Positions 24,334-33,390 of a stretch of 34,899 bases of DNA are shown one piece after another. The stretch is from assembly GCF_000382145.1 (NCBI RefSeq), contig NZ_KB907634.1, positions 42,989 through 77,887 of the forward strand, written 5' to 3'. This DNA is from Psychrobacter lutiphocae DSM 21542. Its GTDB lineage: Bacteria > Pseudomonadota > Gammaproteobacteria > Pseudomonadales > Moraxellaceae. Positions within the stretch are counted from its first letter, which is position 1. Every line of letters starts with the position of its first letter. The position numbers were made by a program, and so were the translations under genes. The notes below the pieces were generated by a model. That model was not told the origin of the DNA. It did not search any database and saw only the letters and a program-made list of their open reading frames with translations.

Positions 24334-24366
24334 CAACATATACCTGCGTAACAACATATACCTGAT
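24318..24366. repeat. 18-bp tandem repeat across the accD stop codon
   Basis: ACATATACCTGCGTAACA occurs twice exactly and then a third time in part. The accD stop (24331-24333) is in the first unit, so each further unit also carries an in-frame HIPA-stop peptide and the protein length is not affected. Confidence 0.9.
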
Positions 24367-24431
24367 ATACTTGCTTAATAGGTATGTTGCTCAGGTTATG
24401 TGACAGTTAGTTTTTATATTTTCTAAGAGAT

Positions 24432-25778
24432 GTGACGTCCGTGAAGCTTTCTAAAACCATTCCAGGTGCAACCGCTATTCCCACCCAATCCAGTTCGTTG
24501 TCGGACTGGATTTATTATATGCAACACATTCATGTATCAGCAATTGATATGGGATTGTCTAGGGTATTACCAGTTGCTGAGCGTTTGGGTCTATTACAAT
24601 CTGCCAAAGACGATGCCTATGTATTTACCGTAGCAGGTACTAATGGTAAAGGCTCTACCACCGCAGTCATCAGTGAGATATGCCAACAGGCAGGCTACAA
24701 AACGGCCTTATATCAATCTCCGCATTTAATTGATTTCAATGAGCGGGTGCGTATCGATAGTCAACCTGTGGGAGATCAGTGTTTAGTTGATGCTTTTTAT
24801 CAAGTTGAACAAGCACGGTTGGCTTGTGATTTAACCTTATCTTTTTTTGAGATGACCACGTTAGCTGCAATGCTTATTTTTGTGCAAGCAAAATGTGATG
24901 TGTGGGTATTAGAAGTCGGCTTAGGTGGTCGCCTAGATGTGGTAAATATTATAGATCCAAATTTTGCAGTCATTACTAACATTGGCATAGATCATGTGGA
25001 TTGGTTAGGGGAGACTCGTGAGCAAATAGGCTATGAAAAGGTAGGTATATTGCGTGAAAATATCCCACTAGTTTATGGTGAGTCAGATATGCCAAACTCG
25101 GTGGCACAGCGTATTGATGAACTGGACTGCTTAGTGTATCAGCTAGGGCAAGATTATGATTATGTGCAACGGCTGGATGCTCCACATGTGTGGCAGTTTA
25201 GCTGTGCTTATGTCACTTTGCAGTTACCCACACCTAAGCTGTCACTGCTAAATACTGCCAATGCAGTTGCAGCTGTATTGTCCAGTGACTTAAATATTAA
25301 TAGTCATCATATAGATCAAGCATTATCCAAAGTTAAACTAGCTGGCCGATTTGATCAACGTCAATTAGCAGATAGATGCTGGCTCTTTGATGTGGCCCAC
25401 AATGAGCGTGGAGTTAGTTTTTTATTATCGCAGTTATTACCTTTATGGCAATCGCATCAAGCCAAATATCCACAGGCGAAATTGAAATTGGTGTTTTCAA
25501 TGCTAGCTGATAAAGATATTGAGCAAGTAGTGCAACTGATGGTTGACTCAAAGTTACCGATTGCACAGTGGTATATTGGTGAAATAGATCATCCACGTGC
25601 AGCCAAAATAGAACAGTTAACCACCATAGTGCGGCATCAGAAGCAAGTGGTGAGTAGTTATTCTAGCCTTGCGCAAGCAGGACAGGCAGTGATTGCAAAT
25701 AGTAGTACACAAGATTTAATCTTGGTGTTTGGCTCATTTCATACGATAGGTGAGATATTGAAGTCACTATCACAATAA
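24432..25778 (+). CDS. folC: Bifunctional folylpolyglutamate / dihydrofolate synthase
   Basis: A Mur-ligase-like enzyme of about 448 residues that adds glutamate to dihydropteroate and to folates in the cytoplasm using ATP. The ATP loop AGTNGKGSTT (about 68-77), YQSPHLIDFNERVRI, the VWVLEVGLGGRLDVVN metal/ATP segment, NIGIDHVDWLG and the C-terminal WLFDVAHNERG and LILVFGSFHTIGE blocks are all there. The frame has no ATG near its start. GTG at 24432 is the longest option; GTG at 24441 has AAGAGA at a better distance and may be the true start. accD-folC adjacency is common in gammaproteobacteria and supports the assignment. Confidence 0.96.
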   Translation: MTSVKLSKTIPGATAIPTQSSSLSDWIYYMQHIHVSAIDMGLSRVLPVAERLGLLQSAKDDAYVFTVAGTNGKGSTTAVISEICQQAGYKTALYQSPHLIDFNERVRIDSQPVGDQCLVDAFYQVEQARLACDLTLSFFEMTTLAAMLIFVQAKCDVWVLEVGLGGRLDVVNIIDPNFAVITNIGIDHVDWLGETREQIGYEKVGILRENIPLVYGESDMPNSVAQRIDELDCLVYQLGQDYDYVQRLDAPHVWQFSCAYVTLQLPTPKLSLLNTANAVAAVLSSDLNINSHHIDQALSKVKLAGRFDQRQLADRCWLFDVAHNERGVSFLLSQLLPLWQSHQAKYPQAKLKLVFSMLADKDIEQVVQLMVDSKLPIAQWYIGEIDHPRAAKIEQLTTIVRHQKQVVSSYSSLAQAGQAVIANSSTQDLILVFGSFHTIGEILKSLSQ

Positions 25779-26138
25779 CTTGTGTTATTTGGTCATGGCA
25801 TAGCTTAACTAAGGTTGTATAGAGTTTATTTGCATAGACGACCACTGATAGATAGTGCACTTTAATGAGCACTTATAATGAGTACGATTTATCTTATTGT
25901 TATCACTATTTTTAAAATGAAGGCACGCCCTAGTTATAAGTGTATTAAATAGTAGTTTTAAACTTATTTATAAAAAAAATACCAAAAGCTTTAAAATATT
26001 CGGCACATTGAGCATTCATATTGATATAATATGGAAACATTACCGTAAGTAAATGTGTCACAATCCATCTCATAGTTGCCTTACTGTTACAAAACAGCTA
26101 TGTTTGCTACTGCCCCTCAATCAATAAGTTAATACATT
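25779..26138. other. Intergenic region before the secretion genes
   Basis: 360 bases without a gene. It contains a solo copy of the right end of a mobile element (25885-25936). A TATAAT at about 26028-26034 (in GATATAATATGG) could be the -10 of the secretion operon, with no convincing -35. Confidence 0.45.
25885..25936. repeat. Solo 52-bp element end
   Basis: Matches 33341-33392 over 52 bases with about six mismatches, from CGATTTATCTTATT to ACGCCCTAGTTA. At 33341 the sequence is the right end of a 177-bp element with inverted ends; here no left end is found upstream. Confidence 0.8.
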
Positions 26139-28154
26139 ATGATGTTTCGTCCAAAAAAATTTAAAAATAAACTGCTACTGGCCATGGCGCTGATAACAGG
26201 TGCAAGCTTGCCAAGCTATGCCAATACAGTCATCACTGATGTACAGATTAACTCATTAATATCTCAGGCTATTGAAACACATCCACTTGTAGGTTCTGCC
26301 CGCGCTGAGCGTGAAGCAACCACTGAAGGCATCAGCGCCGCAAAGCTGAGCTTGCTACCGACACCGAGTGTGACCACCAGCTATAATGACAATAATGATC
26401 TGGTTTCTGAGCTTGGGGTTCGCCAGCCTTTATGGACAGGTGGACGACTAACTGCCAATGTCAATCAAGCGATTTTTGATGATAAGGCTGCAGTTGAAAA
26501 TATCTATGCTCAACAAAACCAAGTGGCCAAGACCACTATTGAAGCTTGGCAAACTTATGTCAATGCTGTTGCTCAGCAGCGAGTCCATCTCGAAAACCTT
26601 ACTCAGCTACGCAACTTTGAAGCTATGATGCAACGTCGTGTCAGCCAAGGTGTATCTGCCCGTATCGAGCTGGACTTGGTGACTAACCGTATCTTACAAG
26701 AAACCAATGCTTATGAAGCAGCACGTGAACAACAGCATATTGCAGAGGCGCGCTTACAACAAATTACAGGTCAGCCTTTACCAGTAGGTAGTGAGCATAG
26801 TGTACCTAATTTAAGTGTACTAGTTGAGCAGGCTAAAGTGGCATCGGCAGGCTTTGAGCGTATGGCCTTTGATGATGCCAGCTTTTATAATCCATCTGTA
26901 GTCAAAGAGCTTTTCCAAATTGAATCTGCCAAACAAGAAGTTAGAGCGCAAAATGCTGCTAAATATCCCACATTGTTTGCAGAGTATAAACATACCTTTG
27001 ATCATGATAATAATGAAGATGATGGAAAATTCTTTGTTGGTCTAAACTATCAGCCAGGTGCAGGTTTTTCAAACTTTGCATTAACCCGAGCATCTGAGGC
27101 GCGGGTGAAAAGCTTAATTCAAAGTAAAGATGCGGCTCAGCGTGGTGTAATGGAAGATATTCAAGTGCAATATCAACAGTTTGCTAGTGCAAAAAGCCGT
27201 GAGTTGTCTTTAGTTTCTGCAGTTGCTGGAGCACAAATTGTACTTGAGTCCTATCAGCGTCAGTTTATCGCTGGTCGCAAAAGCTGGCTAGAAGTACTCA
27301 ATGCGGTGCGTGAGCTAAGTGACTATCAAATAATGTTGGTGCAGACGCGGTCTAATATTTTGGGCGCTTTTTATAAACTGCAGGTTGATTTTAGCTTGAT
27401 GTCTTGGCAGCAACGCTTTGGTCACAACCGTCAACCAGTGAAGATGTTTAGTGTGACTGATCCAGTAAAAGATTGGATGAGTAAGCAGCCTAACACTGTG
27501 GATAGCAGTCACTTCGGCTATAATCAAGGCGCAACAACCAGTCTAAATAACGGTGGTATTAGTAGCCCTAGCTTTACTCAGACAGGAGTGAGTAACGTTA
27601 ACTTAACCACGACAGGGTTAAATGGTTCTAATTTAAACGATCCTATAAACAATCTTGGTTTAAGCAATCCTAATAGCACTCAAACTGATCTAAGTAGTGA
27701 CGATGAATATATTCATATCGCACTGCCAGCCTCTGCTGAAAGTCAGCTAGAAGATGGCTCTTATATCATGATTGATGAGCAAGGTCAGCCAGTAGTGGTA
27801 ACTTTAGACTCAGACTCTGTTGAGGTTGTCGAGGCTACAGATGTTGTTACTGTATCAGGGTCAGCTTCTGAAGGCCTAGGCTTAGTAGAAAATGTGGATA
27901 ATATGGTGATGACTTCCAAAACAACGACTGAGCCAGAAGTAGAGGATGCAACCATTGCGACACCTACTCAGCCAGCAGAGCCTGTATTTCCAGGTATTCA
28001 AAAACCCAAATCCGAATTTCCTCCAGAAATAGAATCTCAGTCGGTAGCAGCAGTAGAAGAATCGGTTTTTGCAGACATTGCTACTGGATTAGACTCAGAG
28101 CTGTCTGAAAATGAAGAGGCATCAGACCTACCTACTGACAAGCATCAAGGCTAA
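26139..28154 (+). CDS. TolC/LapE-like outer-membrane channel of a type I secretion system
   Basis: A 671-residue outer-membrane efflux protein. Residues 1-28 are a signal peptide (LLLAMALITGASLPSYA). Residues about 35-425 are the two OEP repeats of TolC-type proteins: helical hairpins with AKLSLLPTPSVTTSYN, GVRQPLWTGGRLTANVNQA, GVSARIELDLVTNRI, and the second-half equivalents YPTLFAEYKHTFDH and FIAGRKSWLEVLNAVRELSDYQI. It should form the trimeric duct for the exporter encoded next. Unusually, about 245 more residues follow (from about 425): a Ser/Asn/Thr/Gly-rich part, then a strongly acidic Glu/Asp/Val/Pro-rich part ending at 671. Normal TolC proteins stop near 450. The start has two adjacent ATG codons and a weak Shine-Dalgarno. 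The ABC transporter gene follows about 80 bases later. Confidence 0.92.
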   Translation: MMFRPKKFKNKLLLAMALITGASLPSYANTVITDVQINSLISQAIETHPLVGSARAEREATTEGISAAKLSLLPTPSVTTSYNDNNDLVSELGVRQPLWTGGRLTANVNQAIFDDKAAVENIYAQQNQVAKTTIEAWQTYVNAVAQQRVHLENLTQLRNFEAMMQRRVSQGVSARIELDLVTNRILQETNAYEAAREQQHIAEARLQQITGQPLPVGSEHSVPNLSVLVEQAKVASAGFERMAFDDASFYNPSVVKELFQIESAKQEVRAQNAAKYPTLFAEYKHTFDHDNNEDDGKFFVGLNYQPGAGFSNFALTRASEARVKSLIQSKDAAQRGVMEDIQVQYQQFASAKSRELSLVSAVAGAQIVLESYQRQFIAGRKSWLEVLNAVRELSDYQIMLVQTRSNILGAFYKLQVDFSLMSWQQRFGHNRQPVKMFSVTDPVKDWMSKQPNTVDSSHFGYNQGATTSLNNGGISSPSFTQTGVSNVNLTTTGLNGSNLNDPINNLGLSNPNSTQTDLSSDDEYIHIALPASAESQLEDGSYIMIDEQGQPVVVTLDSDSVEVVEATDVVTVSGSASEGLGLVENVDNMVMTSKTTTEPEVEDATIATPTQPAEPVFPGIQKPKSEFPPEIESQSVAAVEESVFADIATGLDSELSENEEASDLPTDKHQG

Positions 28155-28232
28155 TCCTTATTCAGTAACTTAGTGCAAGCGCAAGTTAAAAGTGCAAGCG
28201 CAAGTCAAAATTTTATTAATTAAGTGGTCATT

Positions 28233-30818
28233 ATGAGTAATAACCAACATTCATCAGGTAACAAAACCACAGATAGTTCAGAGTTACATGGCGAGTTAGT
28301 CCCAACCCATGAGCTATCAACCGCAGAGTCGTTACGTGATGCGTTAAAACATATTTTAAGCCAACAAGGCTATCCTATTGATAATATTCGCCTACAAGAT
28401 GTCATTAGAAAGCATGACAATCAAAGAGCAATAGATCAAGGCCGAGGTATTAATACTTTAGGCGGTGTGGTTGGTGTCCTTGCCGGATTGGGCATTGAAG
28501 AGGCGCCTGAGATTTTAGAGCAGCCCGATGCTGCCTTCTTACCTTTGTTGGCCTATCATGCCCGCTATGGCTGGGGTGTGATTGACGGTCAAACCCCTCA
28601 AGGCTTATGGAAGTTGCGCCAAGATCAGCAAACGCGTGCCATTGGTTTGGATGAAATAAAAATTATATTGCGTCTGCGTTTACAAGATGACCATGTCAAA
28701 AAGCGCAATGCCAGCTTTACTGATTTATTAAAAACTGATTTGTTTAGATACAAAGGCGTGGTGGTTGAAGCGGTTATTGCCTCATTTTTAATTAACTTTT
28801 TGGCATTGGCAGTGTCTTTATTCTCACTGCAAGTTTATGACCGGGTTATTCCGACTCGAGCCGTCAGTACGCTGGTTATTCTTGCCAGTGGTGTGGCTTT
28901 ATTCATTATCTTTGAAGCCTTTATGAAGTTTGCCCGCTCCAAAATTATGGATAAAGTGGTGGTGGGCTTAGACCAATATTTATCACGTGAAGTGTTTCAG
29001 CGCTTATTAAGAGTGCGTATTGACCAGATGCCAGGGTCAGTGGGTTCAATGGCAGCCCAGTTGCGTGGCTACGAGCAGGTTCGAAGCTTCTTTACAGCCA
29101 GTACTTTATTTGGTCTAGTTGACTTACCAATGACCATTATCTTCTTATCACTGATCGCTTATATTGGTTCGCCTTTAGTAGCATTAGTACCCATTGTTGC
29201 ATCTTTAATAGCTATTACTATGGGTTTATTTGCACGTAAGCGTATTGATGCTATTGCAGCTGAAGGTGCCGCTGCCTCATATTACAAAACTGGACTGTTG
29301 GTTGAAACTGTTGAAGGTGTAGAGACCATTAAAGCAGGTGCAGGTAGCTGGAAGTTTTTGTCACGCTGGTTAGATGTGATGAATATTACGATCAAAAATG
29401 ATCTAGATATGAAACATGCCAACGATTATTTGAGCTACTTTACCCAAATGCTACAACAGACCAGTTATGTTGGTATTGTCATTACTGGTGCATTTGTAGT
29501 AATGAGTGGTGAAATGACAATGGGTGGGTTGATTGCCTGTTCTATCTTAGGTGGTCGCGTATTAGCACCTGTTATGGCAATTCCAAATCTGTTGGTTCAG
29601 TACTCCCACGCCAAAGCGGCAAAAGGGATGATTGAATCTATTTTTGCGCTAGAGCAAGATAACCATGGTGTTAACTATCCGCTATCACCGACCAAGATTC
29701 GTGGTCACTATCAATGTGATGACTTAGTATTTAATTATATGGACAATGACCGTCCAGCAGTGTCCATCAAAAAGTTGGTAATTCAGCCCGGTGAACGTAT
29801 TGCTATTTTAGGCCCGATTGGATCTGGTAAATCAACATTGTTAAAACTGCTATCTGGTCTTTATGCGCCTACATCGGGTCGTATCTTATTAGATGGGCTA
29901 GATATTCAGCAAATTAGCCGAGAAGCGTTAAGTGAGCAAGTCGGTTATTTGCAACAGGATCATCGCTTATTTCAAGGTACGTTACGTGAAAACTTATTAA
30001 TTGGTATGCCAGCGCCAGATGATGATGTGCTACATGATGCGCTACAAAAAACAGGGCTAATAAACCTAGTCGCCAACCACTCAAGTGGCTTAGATTTGCC
30101 AATTAGTGAAGGTGGGCGTGGTCTCTCAGGTGGTCAAAAGCAACTGGTCGCTTTTACACGTTTATTGTTAACCAAACCCTCAGTATTGCTAATCGATGAG
30201 CCAACAGCATCGATGGATAACCGTCAAGAGCAACGCTGTTTGCAAGTGTTGCGTGATGAATTAAAAGATGGACAAACCTTGGTAGTATCAACTCACAAAA
30301 CTGCGCTACTAGAGTTGGTAGATCGTATTATTATCATGGATAACCATCAAATTGTAATGGATGGTGCCAAAGAGGCAGTATTAAAACAGCTAATGCAAAA
30401 TGAGCAGGCCAAGCGTCAAGGTGGTGTTGAGCAATTAACACAACAAGCCAAACCTGCATTAAAAGCAGCACCACAAGAGCCAAAAGGCCCTCAAGATCCT
30501 AATACACCAAAACCTAACTCACCAAAATCAGGTGGTCCAGCAACACCAACAGGTTCTCAACCACAACAATCAAAAGATCAGCAACCATCACGAAATAAGC
30601 CACAGATTGTGATTAAGCCAGCATCAGAAGCTAGTGGTACACAGCAAGGTAGTAATATAAAAAATCAGGGTCAAGTGGCTGATGCTCAAGCCAATAAACA
30701 TCAAGGTGATAGCTTAGAAAATAATGCAGGACACACAGCTGATCAAAGTACAGCACAAACTACGGGTAAAGCAAAGCCCAATACCATTATCATTAATCCC
30801 ATATCTGAAGAGAAGTAA
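28233..30818 (+). CDS. LapB/HlyB-like type I secretion ABC transporter
   Basis: An 861-residue inner-membrane ABC exporter. Residues 30-155 form a C39-peptidase-like domain without any cysteine, hence catalytically dead, as in exporters of RTX and BapA/LapA proteins. The six-helix membrane domain (about 170-450) starts FRYKGVVVEAVIASFLINFLAL. The ATPase domain has Walker A GPIGSGKS (about 527), signature LSGGQKQL (about 631), Walker B VLLIDEPTASMD (about 650) and the H-loop STHKT. After about residue 725 comes an unusual 135-residue Pro/Gln/Lys/Asn-rich tail in which KPQIVIKPASEA and KPNTIIINPISEE look like two copies of one short motif. The ATG at 28233 is preferred to a GTG nine bases upstream. 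It overlaps functionally and positionally with the adaptor gene two bases downstream. Confidence 0.95.
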   Translation: MSNNQHSSGNKTTDSSELHGELVPTHELSTAESLRDALKHILSQQGYPIDNIRLQDVIRKHDNQRAIDQGRGINTLGGVVGVLAGLGIEEAPEILEQPDAAFLPLLAYHARYGWGVIDGQTPQGLWKLRQDQQTRAIGLDEIKIILRLRLQDDHVKKRNASFTDLLKTDLFRYKGVVVEAVIASFLINFLALAVSLFSLQVYDRVIPTRAVSTLVILASGVALFIIFEAFMKFARSKIMDKVVVGLDQYLSREVFQRLLRVRIDQMPGSVGSMAAQLRGYEQVRSFFTASTLFGLVDLPMTIIFLSLIAYIGSPLVALVPIVASLIAITMGLFARKRIDAIAAEGAAASYYKTGLLVETVEGVETIKAGAGSWKFLSRWLDVMNITIKNDLDMKHANDYLSYFTQMLQQTSYVGIVITGAFVVMSGEMTMGGLIACSILGGRVLAPVMAIPNLLVQYSHAKAAKGMIESIFALEQDNHGVNYPLSPTKIRGHYQCDDLVFNYMDNDRPAVSIKKLVIQPGERIAILGPIGSGKSTLLKLLSGLYAPTSGRILLDGLDIQQISREALSEQVGYLQQDHRLFQGTLRENLLIGMPAPDDDVLHDALQKTGLINLVANHSSGLDLPISEGGRGLSGGQKQLVAFTRLLLTKPSVLLIDEPTASMDNRQEQRCLQVLRDELKDGQTLVVSTHKTALLELVDRIIIMDNHQIVMDGAKEAVLKQLMQNEQAKRQGGVEQLTQQAKPALKAAPQEPKGPQDPNTPKPNSPKSGGPATPTGSQPQQSKDQQPSRNKPQIVIKPASEASGTQQGSNIKNQGQVADAQANKHQGDSLENNAGHTADQSTAQTTGKAKPNTIIINPISEEK

Positions 30819-30820
30819 GC

Positions 30821-31990
30821 ATGTCTGATTATCGTTATACTCCCACTAAACCAAAAGTTGGTCGTGCTCGTCTCACTGTCTGGATTGCCCTTGCGGGAAT
30901 AGTAATATTGCTAGTGTGGGCATATTTTGCCAAGATTGACCAAGTAACTCGTGCCAAAGCAACCGTCATCGCCAGTGCTCGTACTCAAGAGATTCAAGCC
31001 TCCGAAGGTGGAGTATTGACCGAAATTTTGGTAGCAGAAGGTGATGATGTCAAAAAGGGACAACTGTTAGTCGTGCTCGAAGAAGAGCGTGCTAAAGCAG
31101 CCTATGACAACTCAGCGACCAAGACAGCGGCACTACAAGCTAAACTTGCGCGTTTAAATGCTGAGATTTTTAATAGACCTTTGGTGTTTCCAGATAGCGT
31201 GGCTAAATATCCAGAATATATTTCAAACCAAACTAACTTGTACAATCGCCGTAAGCAAGCGATTGAGGAAGAAGTATCTTCTTTAGAACAAATGCTAGTA
31301 TTGGCTAAGCAAGAGCTGAGCATGAACGAGCCATTATTACAGTACGGTGATGTGAGCCAGGCTGATGTCATTCGGTTGCGCCGTCAAGTAGCAGATATAG
31401 AAGCTCAGATTAATAATAAGCGTAATAAGTACTTCGAAGAAGCACAAGCAGAGATGACTAAAGCGCAAGAAGAGCTTGATAGTGAGCTTGAGCAACTACG
31501 CGATCGAACACAAGTACTGGAAGAAAAGCGTTTATTATCGCCACAAGACGGTAAAGTAAATAATATTAATATTACTACCATTGGTGGGGTTGTGAAGCCA
31601 GGTGAAGTGATTATGGAGCTTTTACCTACGACTAGTGATTTAATTGTTGAGGCCAAAGTTAGTCCAGCGGATATTGCTTATGTAAAAGAAGGACAAGCGG
31701 CATCAGTAAAACTAGATGCCTATGACTTCTCAATTTTTGGTGCAATGAATGGTACGGTAACCTATATCAGTCCTGACACCTTAATTGAAAAAACACCAAA
31801 AGGAGAAGAGCCTTATTATCGAGTGTTAATTCAAATTGGTGAAGCAGAGTTTGCTGGTCGTGGTGATGAGATTGTGATTAAGCCGGGTATGACTGCCAGC
31901 GTAGATATTAAGGCGATGGAGCGTACAGTGCTATCTTACTTAACCAAACCAATTACAAAAACCTTATCAGAAGGCCTTGGTGAGCGTTAA
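30821..31990 (+). CDS. LapC/HlyD-like membrane-fusion adaptor
   Basis: A 389-residue HlyD-family periplasmic adaptor that joins the ABC transporter to the outer-membrane channel. One transmembrane helix (about 20-41, VWIALAGIVILLVWAYF) is followed by the first half of a lipoyl-like domain (EIQASEGGVLTEILVAEGDDVKKGQLLVVLEEERAKA) and a long coiled-coil hairpin (about 85-235). The second lipoyl half (RLLSPQDGKVNNINITTIGGVVKPGEVIMELLP) and the beta-barrel domain (LIVEAKVSPADIAYVKEGQAASVKL ... VVxxx-IVIKPGMTASVDIKAMERTVLSYLTKPI) complete it. The start codon lies two bases after the transporter stop, inside a GAAGAGAAG Shine-Dalgarno context, so the two are translationally coupled. Length is normal for the family. 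Confidence 0.95.
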   Translation: MSDYRYTPTKPKVGRARLTVWIALAGIVILLVWAYFAKIDQVTRAKATVIASARTQEIQASEGGVLTEILVAEGDDVKKGQLLVVLEEERAKAAYDNSATKTAALQAKLARLNAEIFNRPLVFPDSVAKYPEYISNQTNLYNRRKQAIEEEVSSLEQMLVLAKQELSMNEPLLQYGDVSQADVIRLRRQVADIEAQINNKRNKYFEEAQAEMTKAQEELDSELEQLRDRTQVLEEKRLLSPQDGKVNNINITTIGGVVKPGEVIMELLPTTSDLIVEAKVSPADIAYVKEGQAASVKLDAYDFSIFGAMNGTVTYISPDTLIEKTPKGEEPYYRVLIQIGEAEFAGRGDEIVIKPGMTASVDIKAMERTVLSYLTKPITKTLSEGLGER

Positions 31991-32202
31991 TAGGAGGGTT
32001 AATAACAGGTTGGACAAGCAAGCATTACATTAGGTGGGTGAGTATTATTAGAAGTTAGAAAGTTACTAGCCATAACTAGTCAAAATTTTAGCTAAGTATA
32101 ATTTAATTTATAACTTATGCGCTAGTAAAAGTAACCCAAGGCTCTAAAATCTGTAACTTTTTAAAAATACCACATTTTTTTTAAAAAAAAACAAAAAAAA
32201 GT
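31991..32202. other. Gap before the tRNA promoter
   Basis: About 210 bases with no gene. Bases 32160-32200 are A/T homopolymer-rich (runs of T8 and A9), which could act as an upstream element for the tRNA promoter. No hairpin terminator for the adaptor gene is evident. Confidence 0.4.
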
Positions 32203-32230
32203 TTGACACACAGATTAAAATCTATATAAT
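32203..32230 (+). promoter_or_regulatory. Sigma-70 promoter of the tRNA operon
   Basis: Consensus -35 TTGACA (32203-32208), a 16-base spacer and consensus -10 TATAAT (32225-32230), with an A-rich upstream region. It implies a start near 32237 and a leader of about 100 bases to tRNA-Val. Confidence 0.88.
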
Positions 32231-32337
32231 ACACATCCACAGCAAGCGAGCTTAGTTATAAAAACCAGTTATAATAATTAAGATCCAAGCAAGTTTTAAC
32301 TGTATCAGTATTTATAGAATAAATATAGTTAGAAATA

Positions 32338-32413
32338 GGGTGATTAGCTCAGTTGGTAGAGCGTCTGCCTTACACGCAGAATGTCGGCAGTTCGAGCCTG
32401 TCATCACCCACCA
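32338..32413 (+). tRNA. tRNA-Val (anticodon TAC)
   Basis: A 76-base tRNA with encoded CCA. The acceptor stem GGGTGAT pairs with ATCACCC; the D arm is TAGCTCAGTTGGTAGAGC; the anticodon loop CTTACAC gives TAC, reading valine codons; the T arm has GTTCGAGCC. All stems close. Confidence 0.97.
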
Positions 32414-32474
32414 CTTATTGTGTTTTTTAAAGCGCTTAAAGTGCAGAGTGGCTAAACAATGCATTACGACCTAA

Positions 32475-32551
32475 GCAGCGGTAGTTCAGTTGGTTAGAAT
32501 ACCGGCCTGTCACGCCGGGGGTCGCGGGTTCGAGTCCCGTCCGCTGCGCCA
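32475..32551 (+). tRNA. tRNA-Asp (anticodon GTC)
   Basis: A 77-base tRNA with encoded CCA. The acceptor stem GCAGCGG pairs with CCGCTGC followed by G discriminator and CCA; the anticodon loop CTGTCAC gives GTC for aspartate; the T arm is GCGGG-TTCGAGT-CCCGT. It is 61 bases after tRNA-Val under the same promoter and is followed by a terminator. Val-Asp pairs of this kind are common. Confidence 0.97.
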
Positions 32552-32592
32552 TATTTTAAAAACTTGATGATTTTTAATAGCTTAATAGTTTT

Positions 32593-32624
32593 ACCCCGCT
32601 ACATAATATGTAGCGGGGTTTTTT
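32593..32624 (+). terminator. Rho-independent terminator of the tRNA operon
   Basis: A perfect 12-bp stem ACCCCGCTACAT / ATGTAGCGGGGT with a three-base loop, ending in six T. It would isolate the adhesin gene downstream from the tRNA promoter. Confidence 0.93.
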
Positions 32625-32705
32625 GTGCGTGTTGAATTTTCAAAATATTAGAGATAGCTAAAATATTGGAAATAGCCTAAGCACGGTCGGTTTAATTTAA
32701 ACTTT

Positions 32706-32748
32706 TACCTTTTCTGAAAAATAACCTATCTTTGTCAAATGATTTGGG
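32706..32748. repeat. Deletion derivative of the ~102-bp MITE-like repeat
   Basis: The first 35 bases are identical to the start of the copy at 5190. They join directly to GATTTGGGG, which resembles that copy's right end, as if the middle had been lost. Confidence 0.6.
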
Positions 32749-33213
32749 GAAGAGGTTAAATAGAGCAGATTGTGTGTAATTTGTTACCTGCCTGCGTGGC
32801 AAATCGACTATTAGGAAACTTGAATGATTCCTTAATCATTGTAATCCATTTTGTGAAAAATCATAAATATCAAGCTATTTCTATTTCTTAATTATATCCA
32901 AATGTAATTTTTTGTAATTTGTTATTTTGTAATACTTAATCTTAGTCTTTGTTATAGCTCAGAATAGCTCATCTTAACTAACACATGGCTAGTATTATTC
33001 AATTCATTGTGGGCAATTTTTTATTGATATATAGTTAGTTTTTATATATATTGAACAAAAATTCAGGAATAGTTAAGTTTAACTATATTTATTAAAAGGT
33101 ATATATTTTTTATATTGTTTAGAAATATTTTTTTATATAATTATTTATTAAACAATGCATATGGTTAATTTAATAAATAATGTTAAAAAATTGTTTAATA
33201 TTAAAGTATAAGT

Positions 33214-33390
33214 ACTAGGGCATGTCATCAGTTCGTACAATGATATTTATATGGGCTAAATATAGCTAAATGTTGTTATATAGTGTCAAATAACTGGTTA
33301 ATGTAATGATATTATCTGCGTTATCTTCCTAGTTTGACTGCGATTTATCTTATTATTATTACCATTTTTAAAATGAAGATACGCCCTAGT
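33214..33390. mobile_element. 177-bp non-autonomous element with inverted ends
   Basis: The left end ACTAGGGCATGTCATC and the reverse complement of the right end ACTAGGGCGTATCTTC agree at 13 of 16 positions. There is no reading frame inside. The right 50 bases recur alone at 25885-25936. It looks like a miniature derivative of an insertion sequence; no target duplication was identified with confidence. Confidence 0.6.
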
